Part shown: in pieces, positions 1 to 11,208 of the stretch
Numbering within the stretch: position 1 is the first letter of the stretch
Layout: each line of letters opens with the position of its first letter
Assembly (NCBI RefSeq): GCF_048544455.1
Contig: NC_133538.1
Span: forward strand, 144,023,922-144,087,921
DNA: 64,000 nt
Source: Silene latifolia
Lineage: Eukaryota; Streptophyta; Magnoliopsida; Caryophyllales; Caryophyllaceae
Direction: 5' to 3'
The notes under the pieces: model-generated
Databases searched by the model: none
Seen by the model: only the letters and a program-made list of their open reading frames with translations
Told to the model about the DNA's origin: nothing
Program-made: the position numbers and the translations under genes

Positions 1-2
1 TG

Positions 3-341
3 GAGCATTGTGCTGCTATTTTGAGCCCTCCGCCTCAGGTTGAGAGCAAAAAGGAGGAAAGTTCGTCTGTTTTCCTTGCTGCAGGTACAAATGAAAATAA
101 TGCATGAGCTGTCAAGGGGTGTTGTGCAATTAATGTCAGTCAAGGTGGGAGTGACAGTGTTAAAGCCGGTGAGAAAGGAGCAAGGGTGATAAAAGTTCGC
201 GCATATATGGATGCCAACTATTCTCCTTCTAACGATTCAAGTTCAAGCTCATGGAAGCTGATGAGGACAATCAATGTTGCTGAGATGACGTCCTCCAGTC
301 AGGAGCCCTCCAAGGGGCTACTGAATTGCCTTGGGAAGTAA
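3..341 (+). pseudogene. Decayed coding tail upstream of the ATHILA ORF, function unknown
   Basis: Reading frame 3 stays open from the window edge to a TAA at 339-341 except for one in-frame TGA at 105-107. The translation is Ser-, Lys- and Glu-rich with no catalytic motif I recognise. By position it could be the C-terminus of the element's polyprotein or an unrelated remnant. No start codon is visible in the window. Nothing here identifies integrase or reverse transcriptase. Confidence 0.3.
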
Positions 342-590
342 GCAGGGAAATGCCCCGTGTACCAATTTGTAAAAACAATTTTTAAATTTTTCGTTGAATT
401 TCTTTTATTGCTTTTAATTAGGACAATTAGAACTTAGACAATTTTTAGCGTAGACTAGAGACTATAGACTGTTACTTTGCGTATTTGGTATTTTGGGATA
501 CTTTTGCGAGTGTTTCTATGCAGGCTTGGGGAATTTTACGCAAATTCAAAGGAAGAATGACGAATTCAAGAGCTTACACGAGGAAAAGTT

Positions 591-766
591 CTCGATCGAG
601 TACCTTTTGTACTCGATCGAGTGAAATGTGGTCGATCGAGTGATTCCATTTTAGTCGATCGAGTAAAGCAGAAATGGGGAGTTCTCGATCGAGTAGATTT
701 CTACTCGATCGAATAGATGGATCCATAAAGTCCTCGATCGTGCAGTTCTAAACCACTCGATCGAGT
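591..766. repeat. Array of palindromic motif ACTCGATCGAGT, internal copy
   Basis: About eight copies or near-copies of a 10-12 bp palindrome (consensus ACTCGATCGAGT) occur at intervals of roughly 15-35 bp, separated by unrelated sequence. It is therefore an interspersed array, not a tandem satellite. The same motif recurs in the 3' LTR of this element at 5542-5729. The array lies about 300 bp upstream of a splice-donor-like site and 800 bp upstream of the ATHILA ORF. Confidence 0.85.
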
Positions 767-780
767 GAAATGGGAAAGAC

Positions 781-1591
781 ACGCAGGGAGTCTTCTTTAA
801 CTCCTTTCTTTTCCTTTGTTATTTCATTTAACCCCCATTTTTTTCGACAACCCTTCCCTTTTGCGATCAAAACCCCCAAAATCCTCCATATTTCTTGCCC
901 TTTTGCCAAATCCGTCACCTACATTGTGCTTGTTGTTGATTAATCGTCATTTGCCCTCTATTTTCCCTTTGATTTATGCTCATTTACACGGTCTATTGAG
1001 GGAATTAGGGTTCCGCGGTTTTCGATCAAAAAATCGCCTATTTTGCTTATTTCTTGTCGATTAATTGTTCTTTGTGGGTTCTATATCATCAAGTAAGTGA
1101 TCCTTACTCTTCTTTATCCTTTAATCTCTTTAATTTTTGCTTCTTATGAGGATAATCAAGGATTAGGGTTTCGATTTTCTGTTTGGGTTGATGTTTTCGA
1201 CTATAATTTCGATTTAATGCTTAATTTGTCTTGCTTGATGATCAATTCTCATTCCTCATTGATATTTACATGTTTAAATTCGAATTTTGCGCGACATTTG
1301 CGTTTAGGGGGTTTTTACAGTCGAAACTTTCGACTGAAAATTGGTCTGTGCTGCTGCATTATGCTTAATTCGCCTCTATTGATGCTTAATTTACCGCCAT
1401 TGATACCTGCTACCCTTCTCCTATCGTTGTTTACTTGCTGTATTCGAATTTTTGAGGAAATAGTTGGGAATCTATGTGCTGAAGGTCGAATTTTTCGACT
1501 GGTTAGGGGAATTTTCATGCCGTTTTCATGCTGATTTTCATGCTGTTTAGCTGCTATTTTCTAATCAATTCCCCTGCCCTATTTATTCAGG
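781..1591 (+). other. Leader of the ATHILA ORF with a probable intron (1093-1590)
   Basis: The T/C-rich leader contains a good plant splice donor (CAA followed by GTAAGT, GT at 1093-1094). It ends with a good acceptor (TTTATTCAG, AG at 1589-1590). The first ATG of the ORF is at 1592, one base after the acceptor. The predicted intron is 498 bp and T-rich, as plant introns are. Both sites are seen directly; use of the intron is inferred. Spliced subgenomic transcripts for the extra 3' ORF are known for some plant gypsy elements. Confidence 0.5.
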
Positions 1592-3842
1592 ATGGATTCT
1601 AGCTCGATGCCTTCGTCGAGCTCTTCTGCCGGTCCGTCTTTGTCTCTGTCTGAGATGGTAGTCCCTGCTGTTACTACCGTCTCCACACCGGCCATCACTT
1701 CTGTGTTCTTAGTCTCTGCTGGCGGTACAGTTTTTACACCTGCTAGCACTGCTGCTAGCCCTTTTTCGGCTGCCACTTCAGTCACAGCCACCACTACTGC
1801 TAGCACTGCTGCTAGTCTTTCTTCCTCAGTGGTGGTCACAGCAGCCACAACCTCTACTTGAGTTACGGTGAGCACACCTGTGGCGGACTCACCAGCAGTT
1901 GCAGCTGCTTTTCGGGCGGCTCTAGTTCCTCGCACCGTCACTGCACGGGCTTCTACTTTGGGTTCTAGAGGCCGGAGCCGAGGACGTGGACGTGCTCGTG
2001 CTACACCAGCTCCTACCACTTCTACTTCTGCTGCTTCTGGTGGCACGGTTATCATCCGTGGCGACAACTCCCTCGACTCCCATCCTGAGTACCCACAGGT
2101 AATTTTCGTTAACGGTGTACATCGTAAGAGGTTTTATAACCTTGTTGGCTGTGATTTTTTACCTACCCGGTTCTTAGATAAACCGGCACTTGAGAGACTC
2201 GGCTTCTACGAGTCAGTTTGTGAGCTTTTACGGGGCACGGGGATGGCCGGACTCATTACTATGAGTGGCCACACCTTTTTGGACCTGAGTCTTGAGTTCC
2301 TCAGCTCCTTCACCTTCTCCTCCGGGGCACACGTCGCTGCCCCCACTAGTTCTTCTGTGTCTTTCTGGTTGTTCAACCGGACTTTTTCGATGACTTTGGA
2401 GGAGTTTGGTAGCAAACTTGGCCTTTCCTCTACGGGCGACACTGCCGACCCTAGGAAGGGTCGTTCGTCACCTTTGGCGGACCTTGGCCCAGACCACCTT
2501 TCCCGAGCGAAAGCTCGCACAGGTCCACCTTCCCCCTGCCCGTTACTTTCTTAGACTGATGGGGAGCAAAATTTTTGGCCGAAAGGAGCCAAACAACATC
2601 AACAACAACGAGCTCTCCATCTTAGGCGGTTACCTGAACATTGACTACGAGGGTCCCTTTACCCTCAACATCGCCTATCTGACCGCCCAGTACTTCCAAG
2701 CCCAGCGGGAGAAGGTCACGAGATCTATTGCTTGCGGTGGCATGGCCACCATTCTTGCCCGTTCCCTTTTCCCTTACTGGCCTCGTGACTTGCAGTACCT
2801 CTCGGGAGAGAGGTATTTGAGCCTGGCTGCCATGCACTCTCAGCATTGGCTGACCACAGACTTCCAGACATGGAAGATAGACGGTTCCCTGTCTGTGGAC
2901 TTACCTTGCACCACTCTCCCCCATCTAGCCCCTTTTCCTACTGTTGCACGGGGCGCCCGACTGCCACCTCTACCTGACTACCACCTTTCACTCCGACCAC
3001 CTACTACTTTACCCGCCGCTAAGAAGCGGCGTAGACTTGAGACTGGAGAGGGGTCTACACCTTCTGGGAGCGGCCAGCCTTCCACAGCCACTCCTACACC
3101 TACCCCGATCCCTATCTCCACTCCTACTCCCGCACCCGCCGACCAGACACAGACACAGCCGGTCCTACCGGCTAATTTTGTACTTCCACCACCCTTTGAG
3201 GCATCCTCGGTCATGGACCAAGGGCGTCGTGACGGTTTGTTAGTTGGGATTGCAGAGAGACAGGCTCGTATGGAGCGAGACTTAGCTTTGACTTTGTTCC
3301 CTCTATACAAGTACCACTTGAGTCGACACCGTCCGATCCCAGAGGGTTGGCCACACCCTTCCTTTTACCGGTACCCAACTGAGGGGTACCCGGAGTCTGC
3401 TGAGGAGGAGGAGGACGACGACGACGAGGACCCGACGGTGGCAGCAGAGAGAGCTCGAGCTAAGCAGAGGAGGAGGAGAGAGCAGGAGGTGGACCCGGAC
3501 TTCACAGTGAGGGTGGAGGACGTGCGCGAAAGCGAGAATGAGGCTGACGAGTATCTACTGGTCTACTCACTTCCCCAGTTTTCTGGCTGGTTTGGGGAAG
3601 TTCGTGTTTTGTATGTACATCTCACTCTTTTATTTTTGTCTCCTTTTTATTTTATTTTTCATTCTTTATTGGTTGTATCTTCCCGTTCCCCTGTATATAT
3701 CTACTGGTGTATGCTGGAGGACAACAAGGGCGTTATCCGTTTTGGTTTGAGGAGGGTATTGCATCCTTTTGAGTCTGCATTTGCATTTGTTTTGCATTCA
3801 CGTTTATTTATTTCAGCTTGCACTGTCTATTTATTTTATTAA
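1592..3842 (+). pseudogene. ATHILA-type ORF (extra 3' ORF), disrupted
   Basis: The frame opens at ATG 1592 with a Ser/Thr/Ala-rich N-terminus, meets an in-frame TGA at 1859-1861 and continues to about 2500. A frameshift there moves it into a second frame open to 3842. The core (about 2083-2900) matches the ATHILA ORF at 31866-33542; both share a YPxVIF motif near the start and an LEFLSS motif. The second half has a basic KKRRR stretch, a Pro/Thr-rich linker and a Glu/Asp-rich then Arg-rich tail near 3390-3530. The true stop probably lies before 3842, since the last 70 codons look like untranslated T-rich DNA. In Athila elements this ORF lies between pol and the 3' LTR; its role is not settled and it is often called env-like from position only. 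Confidence 0.75.
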
Positions 3843-5242
3843 AAATAAAAAAAATTAGAAAAATAAAAAAAATTCAAGAATTTTCATGTTTATTTTTGCA
3901 TATAGGTTGAGTCGGAACGGTGGATTTCCGTGATTAAACTGCACTATAACTTGTCATTTTTACTTGAGCCTTGCACTTCTGTTGATAGTTTTTAGCTTTG
4001 TCATACGCATAGTCTACGAGTTTCTGTTCAAATATAGCTGACTGTTTAGACTTGACCTGATAAATTGGCAACCTACTTGATAAATTCCGTGGTTTAGAGC
4101 CCATAACTGGTGACATTCAAGACCAGTTTATTAGGAATTGAGAGTAGTACTCCTTTTATAGCATGTTCATCATTTTTGCACTTTTATGACATTCAATTTC
4201 TTGTCAAATGCACACATTCGGGTTTGTGGTTGGTGTCACATACAGGGAGGTGCTTGCAAATTTTCCCCTTTTCTTATATTTCTAACCCATTCAGCTCCAC
4301 TTAAGCCAAAACTTGCCTTTTTGACCCATTAGCTACATCCCAGACTGAGCCTGCCTAGTCAAGCTAGTGTAGTATGTCCTTTTGTGGTATGATTTTTCGT
4401 CTGCAGTTTGGCCCGTATCTTTTTGTATGGAGTTGGTGTAAATAGAGGAAGGAGAAAAGAGAGAAAAAAAAGAATTGAAAAAGGAAAAAAGAAAAGAAAG
4501 CGTGAAGAAGAAAAAAAGAAAGAAAAAAAAATGAAAAGTGTGATTCACGTGAATGAAAGAAAAAGAGTTGAAAAAAAAGTTTGATCTATATCATTTGATT
4601 CATTTAGACGGTGTTAAAAAAAGGAAAGTTTGTGACCGTCTAAATTCTCCGTTCTTATTCCATATTTTTGAGGAGATTGTGTATGAGATTAGTGAGATGT
4701 GTGCCAAATGAAGGGCACTTGTACTTTATTTTTCAGTCAATTGAGATTCGGATGGTTTTATATGGTCCTGTTAGGAACTAGCTTGACGCTTTTACCTCCA
4801 CATTACCATAACTTGTTTTACCTTTTCTCACCTGAACCACATTATTCCCATATTATTTGTAAGCCTCGGCTGTGACGGACATTATTGGTTGGAGTGTGTG
4901 CATTAGTACTTGCATTGTCTTTCATTTTTGTTGCATGCATGCTATGTAGGTCGCACTTAGGTGAGTGACTGTCTTTCTTTCTCTCTTTTACATATAACAT
5001 TCACCCTTTGCTTCATGAGAGAAGAGTGACCACGAGAGAGTCCGATTTTGTTGGTCTTGCAAGGTCGATAGGTTGGCTATATTTCTGAACAGCTTATAAC
5101 TCGTTTGCGTATTGACTGCTTAACTATAACTATTAATCTTTGTTGCATTAAATTGGTTCAAGTAGACAAGTTAAGCTAGCTCTGAGTTTTCATTTCCGTT
5201 CCATTAGTTGTATTTTAGTTTACTCTAGGACGAGTAAAGGTT
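3843..5242 (+). other. Long 3' untranslated region of the Athila element
   Basis: No supported gene. The region is A/T-rich with a strand-biased A/G tract at about 4441-4580 made mainly of GAAAAA-type runs. A long noncoding stretch between the extra ORF and the 3' LTR also occurs in the other Athila element here (29986-31865). Confidence 0.6.
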
Positions 5243-5257
5243 CGGTTTGGGGAGATT
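5243..5257 (+). other. Polypurine tract of the Athila element
   Basis: CGGTTTGGGGAGATT lies immediately before the LTR start TGATACGTGC. The other Athila element has CAGTTTGGGGATATT in the same place on its own strand (29986-30000). This is the expected plus-strand primer site and it sets the LTR boundary. Confidence 0.75.
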
Positions 5258-6745
5258 TGATACGTGCATATTGTATAGTCTATTTAGCCTATTTTAGCAC
5301 GTATTTCCATGCATTCATGTACTATTTATATAGTATTTTGCCCCCGAATTGGCTACTTTGGTTCGTTTTGTCCGTTTTGTAGAAATGAACGCGAAAGTAG
5401 TGGAATCGTACCATTTTTCGTCCTTTTTGCATGCATTTTGAGGAGACGGGATTTTCCGGAGTGAGTTTCTGCATTGGGATGCGTGAAGGCACGGTTTACG
5501 AGGCAGTTGGGCACGAGCTTAAGCTGATTTGAAGGAAGAACATTCGATTGAGTGGTTTTATTACTCGATCGAATGGTTTCTACATCATTGGTTGATCGAT
5601 CGAGCACCTTTTTACTCGATCAAGAAGTGTTGCAAAGAGAGGTTAATCGATCAAGTAACTATTCTACTCGATCGAGTATATTTTCTAGAGGTTTGCTCGA
5701 TCGAGTGGATTTATTCTACTCAATCGAGTGGTTTGGTCTGGCGTGGGCTTTAATTAGCCCGTAAGCTTGTTTTAGCTTTTGGACTTAGTTTATTTTCTAT
5801 TTAAACACAACTTTACTAGGTTATTAGCTATCTTATCATCTATCAGTTTTAGCTTTCACAGTAAAAACATTACGTTGCTTTTCCCTTCTTCACTGTAACT
5901 TTATTTTCGGGGTTATTTCGCTTGGATTTGCGTGTTCTTTACGCCGGATTCTCACGATTGTAATCTCTTTCTCCTTTCTTAATAATAATCTCTCTTTCGT
6001 TTACTTTAATTCTTTGTTTTGCTTTATTTAATTTCTGCGCTAATTCAGTTTTATGCAATTTAATTATCGTTTTAATATGTTGAATGCTGGTTATTTATCT
6101 GCTGTTAGTTTTGATAGTATTAATAGCGATATGAGTAGCTAAATCTAATTCATGTTGGGATTACGGGATCTACGTTAGAAACGTAACGATGTAGTGAATA
6201 AGTTAGATGAATTAATTGTGAGATTCTGTCACCATAGCAATATAACTGTATTTACCGACTTAGTTGAGTGCACGCTTCTGAGTCACCTTTTTAATCTAGT
6301 TAAATTTAATCCTGGATCGGAAGATTGGACTAAATAGACCTGCTATGAATAGTAGACTACCCTGACGAGGACGGAAGTTAAGTTAGTGGAAGTTTAGGAT
6401 AGAAAGTTGACCGGAAGGACCTTTCCATATCCGTCTCGCATTAATTTGTCTAAGTTGTTTACAGTTAAGTAAATGGACTACCGTAGTGAACCGAAATCCT
6501 GACATGTCCCTTCTTATTTGATAGTTTAATTCTATTTTTCTACCTTTACTGCTCTTGTCTCCTCTTCTCTTTCCTTTAAACCTTTAGTTTAGAAAACCAA
6601 TTTAAACACCCCCCCCCCCCCATTTGTGACCAAATAGACGGACTTTTACAGATATCTTGCCTCCTTGAGGAGATCGACCTGACTTCCCTAGCTATATAGT
6701 TAGTTTAGTTAGTTTATTTTTGATAGGTACACGACAGCCCTGTCA
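5258..6745 (+). repeat. 3' LTR of the Athila element (1488 bp)
   Basis: It begins TGATACGTGC directly after the polypurine tract and ends CAGCCCTGTCA. The end resembles that of the solo LTR at 15356-16790, which finishes with GATAGCCTATCA on its own strand. Inside are the palindromic array (5542-5729), a TATA-like TATTTAAAC about 70 bp further on (5798-5806), and a C run near 6609-6622. Coding sequence of a different kind starts right after 6745. Confidence 0.8.
5542..5729. repeat. Array of palindromic motif ACTCGATCGAGT, LTR copy
   Basis: Eight copies or one-to-two-base variants of ACTCGATCGAGT occur within 188 bp, in the presumed U3 region and just upstream of the TATA-like box at 5798. 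It is the same motif as the internal array at 591-766, but spacers and flanks differ, apart from a short GAAGGAAGAA upstream of both arrays. A regulatory role is inferred from position and repetition only. Confidence 0.85.
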
Positions 6746-7260
6746 GGATACTCGGTCATCAAAGTTAAGCCACAATGGGGGCCATGGGGATTCAAAGGGA
6801 GTCTACTCATTCAGTTTGGAACATCACCTGCACATGCAGAATCAGAATTTAAGCTTGACATGATGTTTCAACTCAGAGGCCATGGCATGAACGACTGGAA
6901 TGCTCCGAATAGGTCAACACTCGAATCATACCTCTGGGTTGCCACAGACTCGGATGCGGAGCTTCTGAAGAATACCGTGGACTATGTCCAAGTGCCGTAT
7001 GCGACCATCATTGATAGGCAGCAGTCGGCCAGGTCAGAAAGCGTTGATGCCTACAACCATGTTGTGGCTGTTTTCCAAGCAACGTACCCCTAAAACCCCT
7101 ACAAAATGTGTCCGTGTCTACAACCACGTTGTGGCTGAAACTTCCAAGAAACGTCGTGTGTTATTTGTTGAGTGTCAAACTGTGTGTGTCTGTATCCGCC
7201 TATCATAAGCAGTGTCGTGGGCCTGTATGAAAAGGCAACTTAAATAAAGATAATGTGTAA
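6746..7260 (+). pseudogene. XS-domain-like gene fragment cut by the Athila insertion
   Basis: Directly after the LTR an open frame runs from 6746 to a TAA at 7091-7093, about 115 codons, entering from upstream without its own start. The pattern (VKPQWGPWGF, then GHGMNDW, then YLWVATDSDAE) resembles the XS domain of SGS3-like and FDM proteins, which bind double-stranded RNA in RNA-directed silencing. This is recalled similarity, not a search. A near-repeat of the last coding segment (TACAACCATGTTGTGGCTG at about 7051, TACAACCACGTTGTGGCTG at about 7117) follows. AATAAAG near 7245 could be a polyadenylation signal. The 5' part would lie left of the Athila element, outside the window. Confidence 0.4.
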
Positions 7261-7363
7261 CCCTGTGGTCTTGTAAGATTTCCGGTACGTTTGTATTAAA
7301 TATGCAGTTCCTTCTACTAATCTGTTCAGTGGAGATTGTTATTTAAAAAAAAAACTAAAAGGA

Positions 7364-7365
<2 letters not shown>

Positions 7366-7454
<89 letters not shown>
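7366..7454. repeat. (AT)n microsatellite
   Basis: About 44 uninterrupted AT dinucleotides followed by an AAAAT-rich stretch to 7483. Length may be unreliable in assembly. Confidence 0.95.
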
Positions 7455-7456
<2 letters not shown>

Positions 7457-7483
7457 AAAAATAAAAATAAAAATAAAAATAAA

Positions 7484-7539
7484 AGCTACTATTTCATTAT
7501 AAGATACAGTGGGTAGATCATATGAGAACGGAGGAAGTA
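7484..7539. mobile_element. Possible Stowaway-like MITE end
   Basis: On the minus strand this reads TACTTCCTCCGTTCTCATAT and onward, resembling the CTCCCTCCGT terminus of plant Stowaway elements next to a TA. No matching opposite end was found, so it is at most a fragment. Confidence 0.3.
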
Positions 7540-7561
7540 ATAACTTACATTATGGACCATC

Positions 7562-8104
7562 TCAGGATCGGGGACGTTTCTTGGATGTTATAGTTTCTTC
7601 GTTAACCCAAATACCTTCACCATGGTCATCACGTATATAGATGCTTTCAGTGTCCTCATGATCAGTGTCAACATCTTCGAAATAAGATACAGTGGTAGAG
7701 TGATCCATTCCCACAAAAACGACATCCTGATCATCATCACCATTATCGGATGGACTACTCCTTCTACTCCTTATAGACAGTATAACAGACCAATTCTTAT
7801 CCATAGGGTCGGTGACATAGAACACTTGTTTAGCCATTATGAAAGGATCATCCTTATTATTGCCAATCTTACCCAGATTGACCAACGTAAATCCCATCTT
7901 ATCCTTTCGGACACAATGGATGTTGTTATCAACCCAGTTACATCGAAACAAAGGCATTGTGAAATCAATATAATCGAGTACCAATATTTCTTGAATAACA
8001 CCATAATAAAGGAATTTTCCCCAAATAGGCTTTTTATCTTTTGAAGTAGCAAAGTGCATTGCCTCAAATTCAGAACTCACACCACTATTTTGCATTGTGC
8101 TCAA
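7562..8104 (-). pseudogene. CACTA transposase C-terminal region, DUF4216-like
   Basis: A 180-codon open frame with a hydrophobic core followed by an acidic, Asp-rich tail. The segment around VIQEILVLDY and PLFRCNWVD fits the DUF4216 region that follows DUF4218 in plant CACTA transposases. It is in a different frame from the upstream pieces and is either a separate exon or frameshifted. It cannot act alone. Confidence 0.7.
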
Positions 8105-8151
8105 CTCATCTTACTCGCGGGTGTAAAAAGTATATCCATTAATGGCAAAAG

Positions 8152-9372
8152 CTAAAAGGTGACCCTGGCATTTGGACCTAAACCAAGACGTAGTAACCTA
8201 GGAGAGATGTCATCACCAGTTTGATTCGTACACTCTAAGACAATATTCCTAAACCACTCTGCAAACGTCTTCGTATGCTCGTTTGAAATCCACTTCTCGG
8301 TCTTGTTTGGGTGATCGTATTTAAGCTCATCTTTGTGTTGTTGAATATAAGGTTGCACCTCATCTTCGTTGTTTAGCACATACGTATGTGCTAAATGCAA
8401 CATTTCACGTGTCACACTTTTTTCAACCCGGCCCCTAATACCTTTTTCGGTCATCCAGTCACTATGATGATTTTTAGGAACGCCAATCAACTCCTCAGGG
8501 GAGAGATGAGCGTAACAATATGAAAGAGCTTCGTCTAAAATAGCGCGTTGAGCAATACAACCTTCCGGACGATGCCGATTAGATGTATAGTCCTTGTAGA
8601 CTTTCATCAATATTTCGAAAGGATACTGGTATCTCAAGTACACGGGCCCAAGGTACAAAATCTCCCTAACCAAGTGAATGGTCAGATGAATCATGATAGT
8701 GAAGAAAGAGGGTGGAAAATACATTTTCAACTGACAAAGAGAGGTTACAACGAGGTCCTGCAATGAATTCGCGTCATCGAGATCGATGACTTTCTCGCAT
8801 GTGGACTGGAAGAAGAGACGGAATCTAGTTATAGCATATCTTACCATTTCAGGTAAAATGGAACGAATAGCCACAGGTAGTAATTGTTGCATCAAAGTGT
8901 GACAATCATGTGACTTTAACCCAGTGAGTTTTAGGTCTTGCATCGACACTAGGCTTTTGATGTTCGACAAATAACCATGTGGCACTTTAATTCCATTCAA
9001 GCATGCACATAACTCTTTTTTCTCATTCCGTGAAAGGGTATAAGCTGCTGGTGGTAAAAATGTACGATTACCTCTCTTCTGTGGTGCCAACTCTAGCCAA
9101 ATACCCATCATCTTCATATCTTACCTAGCTGCGGCATTATCCTTTGTTTTATTGGGAACATTCAGAAGGGTATTGATAATATTATCACAGACATTTTTTT
9201 TAATGTGCATGAAATCGAGGCAATGCCTGACCTCCAGGTCAGGCCAATATGGAAGTTTATCAAAAAATATGGATCTTTTTTTATACCCACGAGTAGACAA
9301 TTTAGAGCTGCTCTTCTTTCCATAATCTATCTCAATATGCTTTACTTTCTGATAAACTTCATGCCCACTCAA
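8152..9372 (-). pseudogene. CACTA transposase middle region, TNP2 end plus DUF4218
   Basis: Two open stretches in one frame (9372-9121 and 9117-8152) are separated by an in-frame TAA. The first holds LSGHEVYQKVKHIE and CLDFMHIKKNVCDN, typical of the end of the TNP2 region. The second contains LKSHDCHTLMQQLLPVAIR and a YPFEILMKVYK segment, typical of DUF4218. It may be an exon of the transposase whose N-terminal part is at 9499-10887. Stops and the frame change near 9500 make it non-functional. Confidence 0.75.
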
Positions 9373-9498
9373 AATTCTAGGAGGTTGACGAAGTTTTGTC
9401 TTCTATTGAATGCTTTCTCCATCTTGCGATTACAATGGTCATGATACAAGAACCTCCTATTTCCCATATACACATACTTACAAGAAGACTTCAAGTAT

Positions 9499-10887
9499 TC
9501 AGACTCGACATCCTCCCCCACACAACGGAGAAGCCTCTTTCCCATGAACTGTGTGCCCAGAAAGGTCGCTATAAGCCGGATAGTCAGATATTATACACAA
9601 TAACATCGCTCTCAAATTGAAAGTTTCGTTCTTATATGCATCAAATACTTCTATCCCACTATCCCACAACATTCGCAAATCATCTAGAAGAGGTTCCAAA
9701 TAAACATCTATATCATTTCCAGGTTGTTTAGGGCCAGAAATTAACAACGACAACATCAAATACTTTCTTTTCATGCACACATATGGAGGTAAGTTATAAA
9801 TAGCCAACACTACTGGCCAAGTACTATGTTGGCTACTCATGTTTCCGTGTGGGTTCAATCCATCACTGGACAGCTCTAGACGTAAGTTTCTAGGTTCATT
9901 GCCGAACTCAGGATACTTAGCGTCGAACGATTTTCATTGCATACCATCTGCCGGGTGTCTTAGCTTTCCATCATTTATTCTTCCTGTTTCATGCCAAGTT
10001 AACATTTTTGAATCATCGGGATTCGCATAAATCCTTATGAATCTTGGTATCACTGGAAAATACCACAACACCTTAGCCGGGATCCCTTCCTTATCCTTAT
10101 AACGCCACTCCAAACAGTTAGGGCAATTGGTCAAGTTTTGATATAATTTCCGATACAATATGCAATCATTTGGACATGCATGTATTTTCTCATATTTCAT
10201 ACCCACTCCTCTTATTAGTTTTTTCGCCTCATATGTCTTAACAGGTAGAACATTACCATCTGGAAGCAACTCATTTATCAAGGCTAAAAAACTAGTGAAA
10301 CACGTGTCACTCACCCCATTTGCCCCCTTGATATTATAAAACTTCACCACAACCGACATTTTTGTGAACTTACAACCAGAATACAGAGGTGCTTCAGACT
10401 TACACAACTTCTCATACATGTTGTTAAGGTCATCCCAATTAATAGTGTCATCACCTACATCTTCAAAAGCATTTGACTCATCATCATTCTCTTCATTATC
10501 TATAGACCCAACATTCAACTTCTCTGCTTCCAACTCTTCCAACTCAAAAAACTCGGCAAACTCAGGATCATCAGTTAGCCTTTCGTGTACCTCAACATCA
10601 TCTTCTTTAGAGCTATTCTCGTCCTCTAATGGTTCCCCATGAAAAATCCAACGTGTATAGGATCGACTAAATCTTCACTTTTCTAGGTGTATTTTAACGT
10701 CCGGAAAAGCCATATAGCTAATATTACCACATCTTTCACAAGGACATGCAATACTAGAAGAACCTTTCAAATTGTTCGAAACGACTTCATAAAATTCAGC
10801 TAAACCATCCTTATAGTTGTGGTCACTCATATTTGCATCAATCATCCAAGTTCGAGTCATTTTTCTACATTTGTAATATATAGGCAA
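9499..10887 (-). pseudogene. CACTA transposase N-terminal region, transposase-associated plus TNP2 domains
   Basis: One minus-strand frame runs from 10887 to 9499 with internal stops just after 10675 and just after 9934; the second looks like a Trp codon changed to TGA. The N-terminus carries MTRTWMIDANMSDHNYKDG and a CPCERCGN segment, matching the transposase-associated domain. An acidic linker precedes the TNP2 region, which has a Cys pair pattern (ACPNDCILYR, CPNCLEWRY) and HETGRINDGKLRHPADG. Near 9520 the frame is lost where the next Cys-rich segment should begin. In intact elements this protein binds subterminal repeats and mobilises the element. Confidence 0.8.
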
Positions 10888-11208
10888 CTAATTCAGAAAA
10901 TCCAATAATAGGCAAACAAATAAACGAAATTCAGGAAAGCAATTAAGCTAAATTATCAACAAATTAGATAATAACCCAAAAAATCCTATATCTATAAGTG
11001 TTGCTAAGAAACATATATACCTGATTGATGAACACGATGAGGGAGAGAAGACGGTGACAACAGTGACGGAGATGAAGACAGAGAGACGATCAGGGAGGAA
11101 TGGAGGATGATATAGTAGCAGTATTAGCTTGTGTTTGTGTTTTGTAGCGTATAGCAGAATAAAGCAATCTGTTGTTCTTAAGATTTTCATTACATTAATA
11201 ACAAAGGT

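Larger units (their letters stand above)
1..6745 (+). mobile_element. Athila-lineage (Ty3/gypsy) LTR retrotransposon, 3' portion
   Basis: The window opens inside this element. In order it shows a decayed coding tail, a palindromic-motif block, a leader with a probable intron, a broken ATHILA-type ORF, a 1.4-kb untranslated region, a polypurine tract and a complete 3' LTR. The 5' LTR, gag and pol must lie upstream of base 1. Lineage is called from the ORF, which is homologous to the ORF of the other Athila element in this window (31866-33542), from the shared polypurine tract form, and from an LTR beginning TGATA and ending TGTCA. The 5-bp target duplication cannot be checked, because only one side is visible; the next five bases are GGATA. 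Confidence 0.85.

Noticed and set aside
591-766. CRISPR-like array (short repeats with unique spacers)
   Set aside because: Repeats are 10-12 bp palindromes, spacing is irregular, there are no cas genes, and the context is a plant retrotransposon.
816-1534. Open frames in the leader of the first Athila element
   Set aside because: They lie in T-rich untranslated and intron-like sequence, have Leu/Phe/Ser-rich composition and no conserved motif.
5353-5764. Frames within the first LTR on both strands
   Set aside because: They translate the palindromic array (repeated STRSS / LDRV-type peptides) and are not conserved genes.
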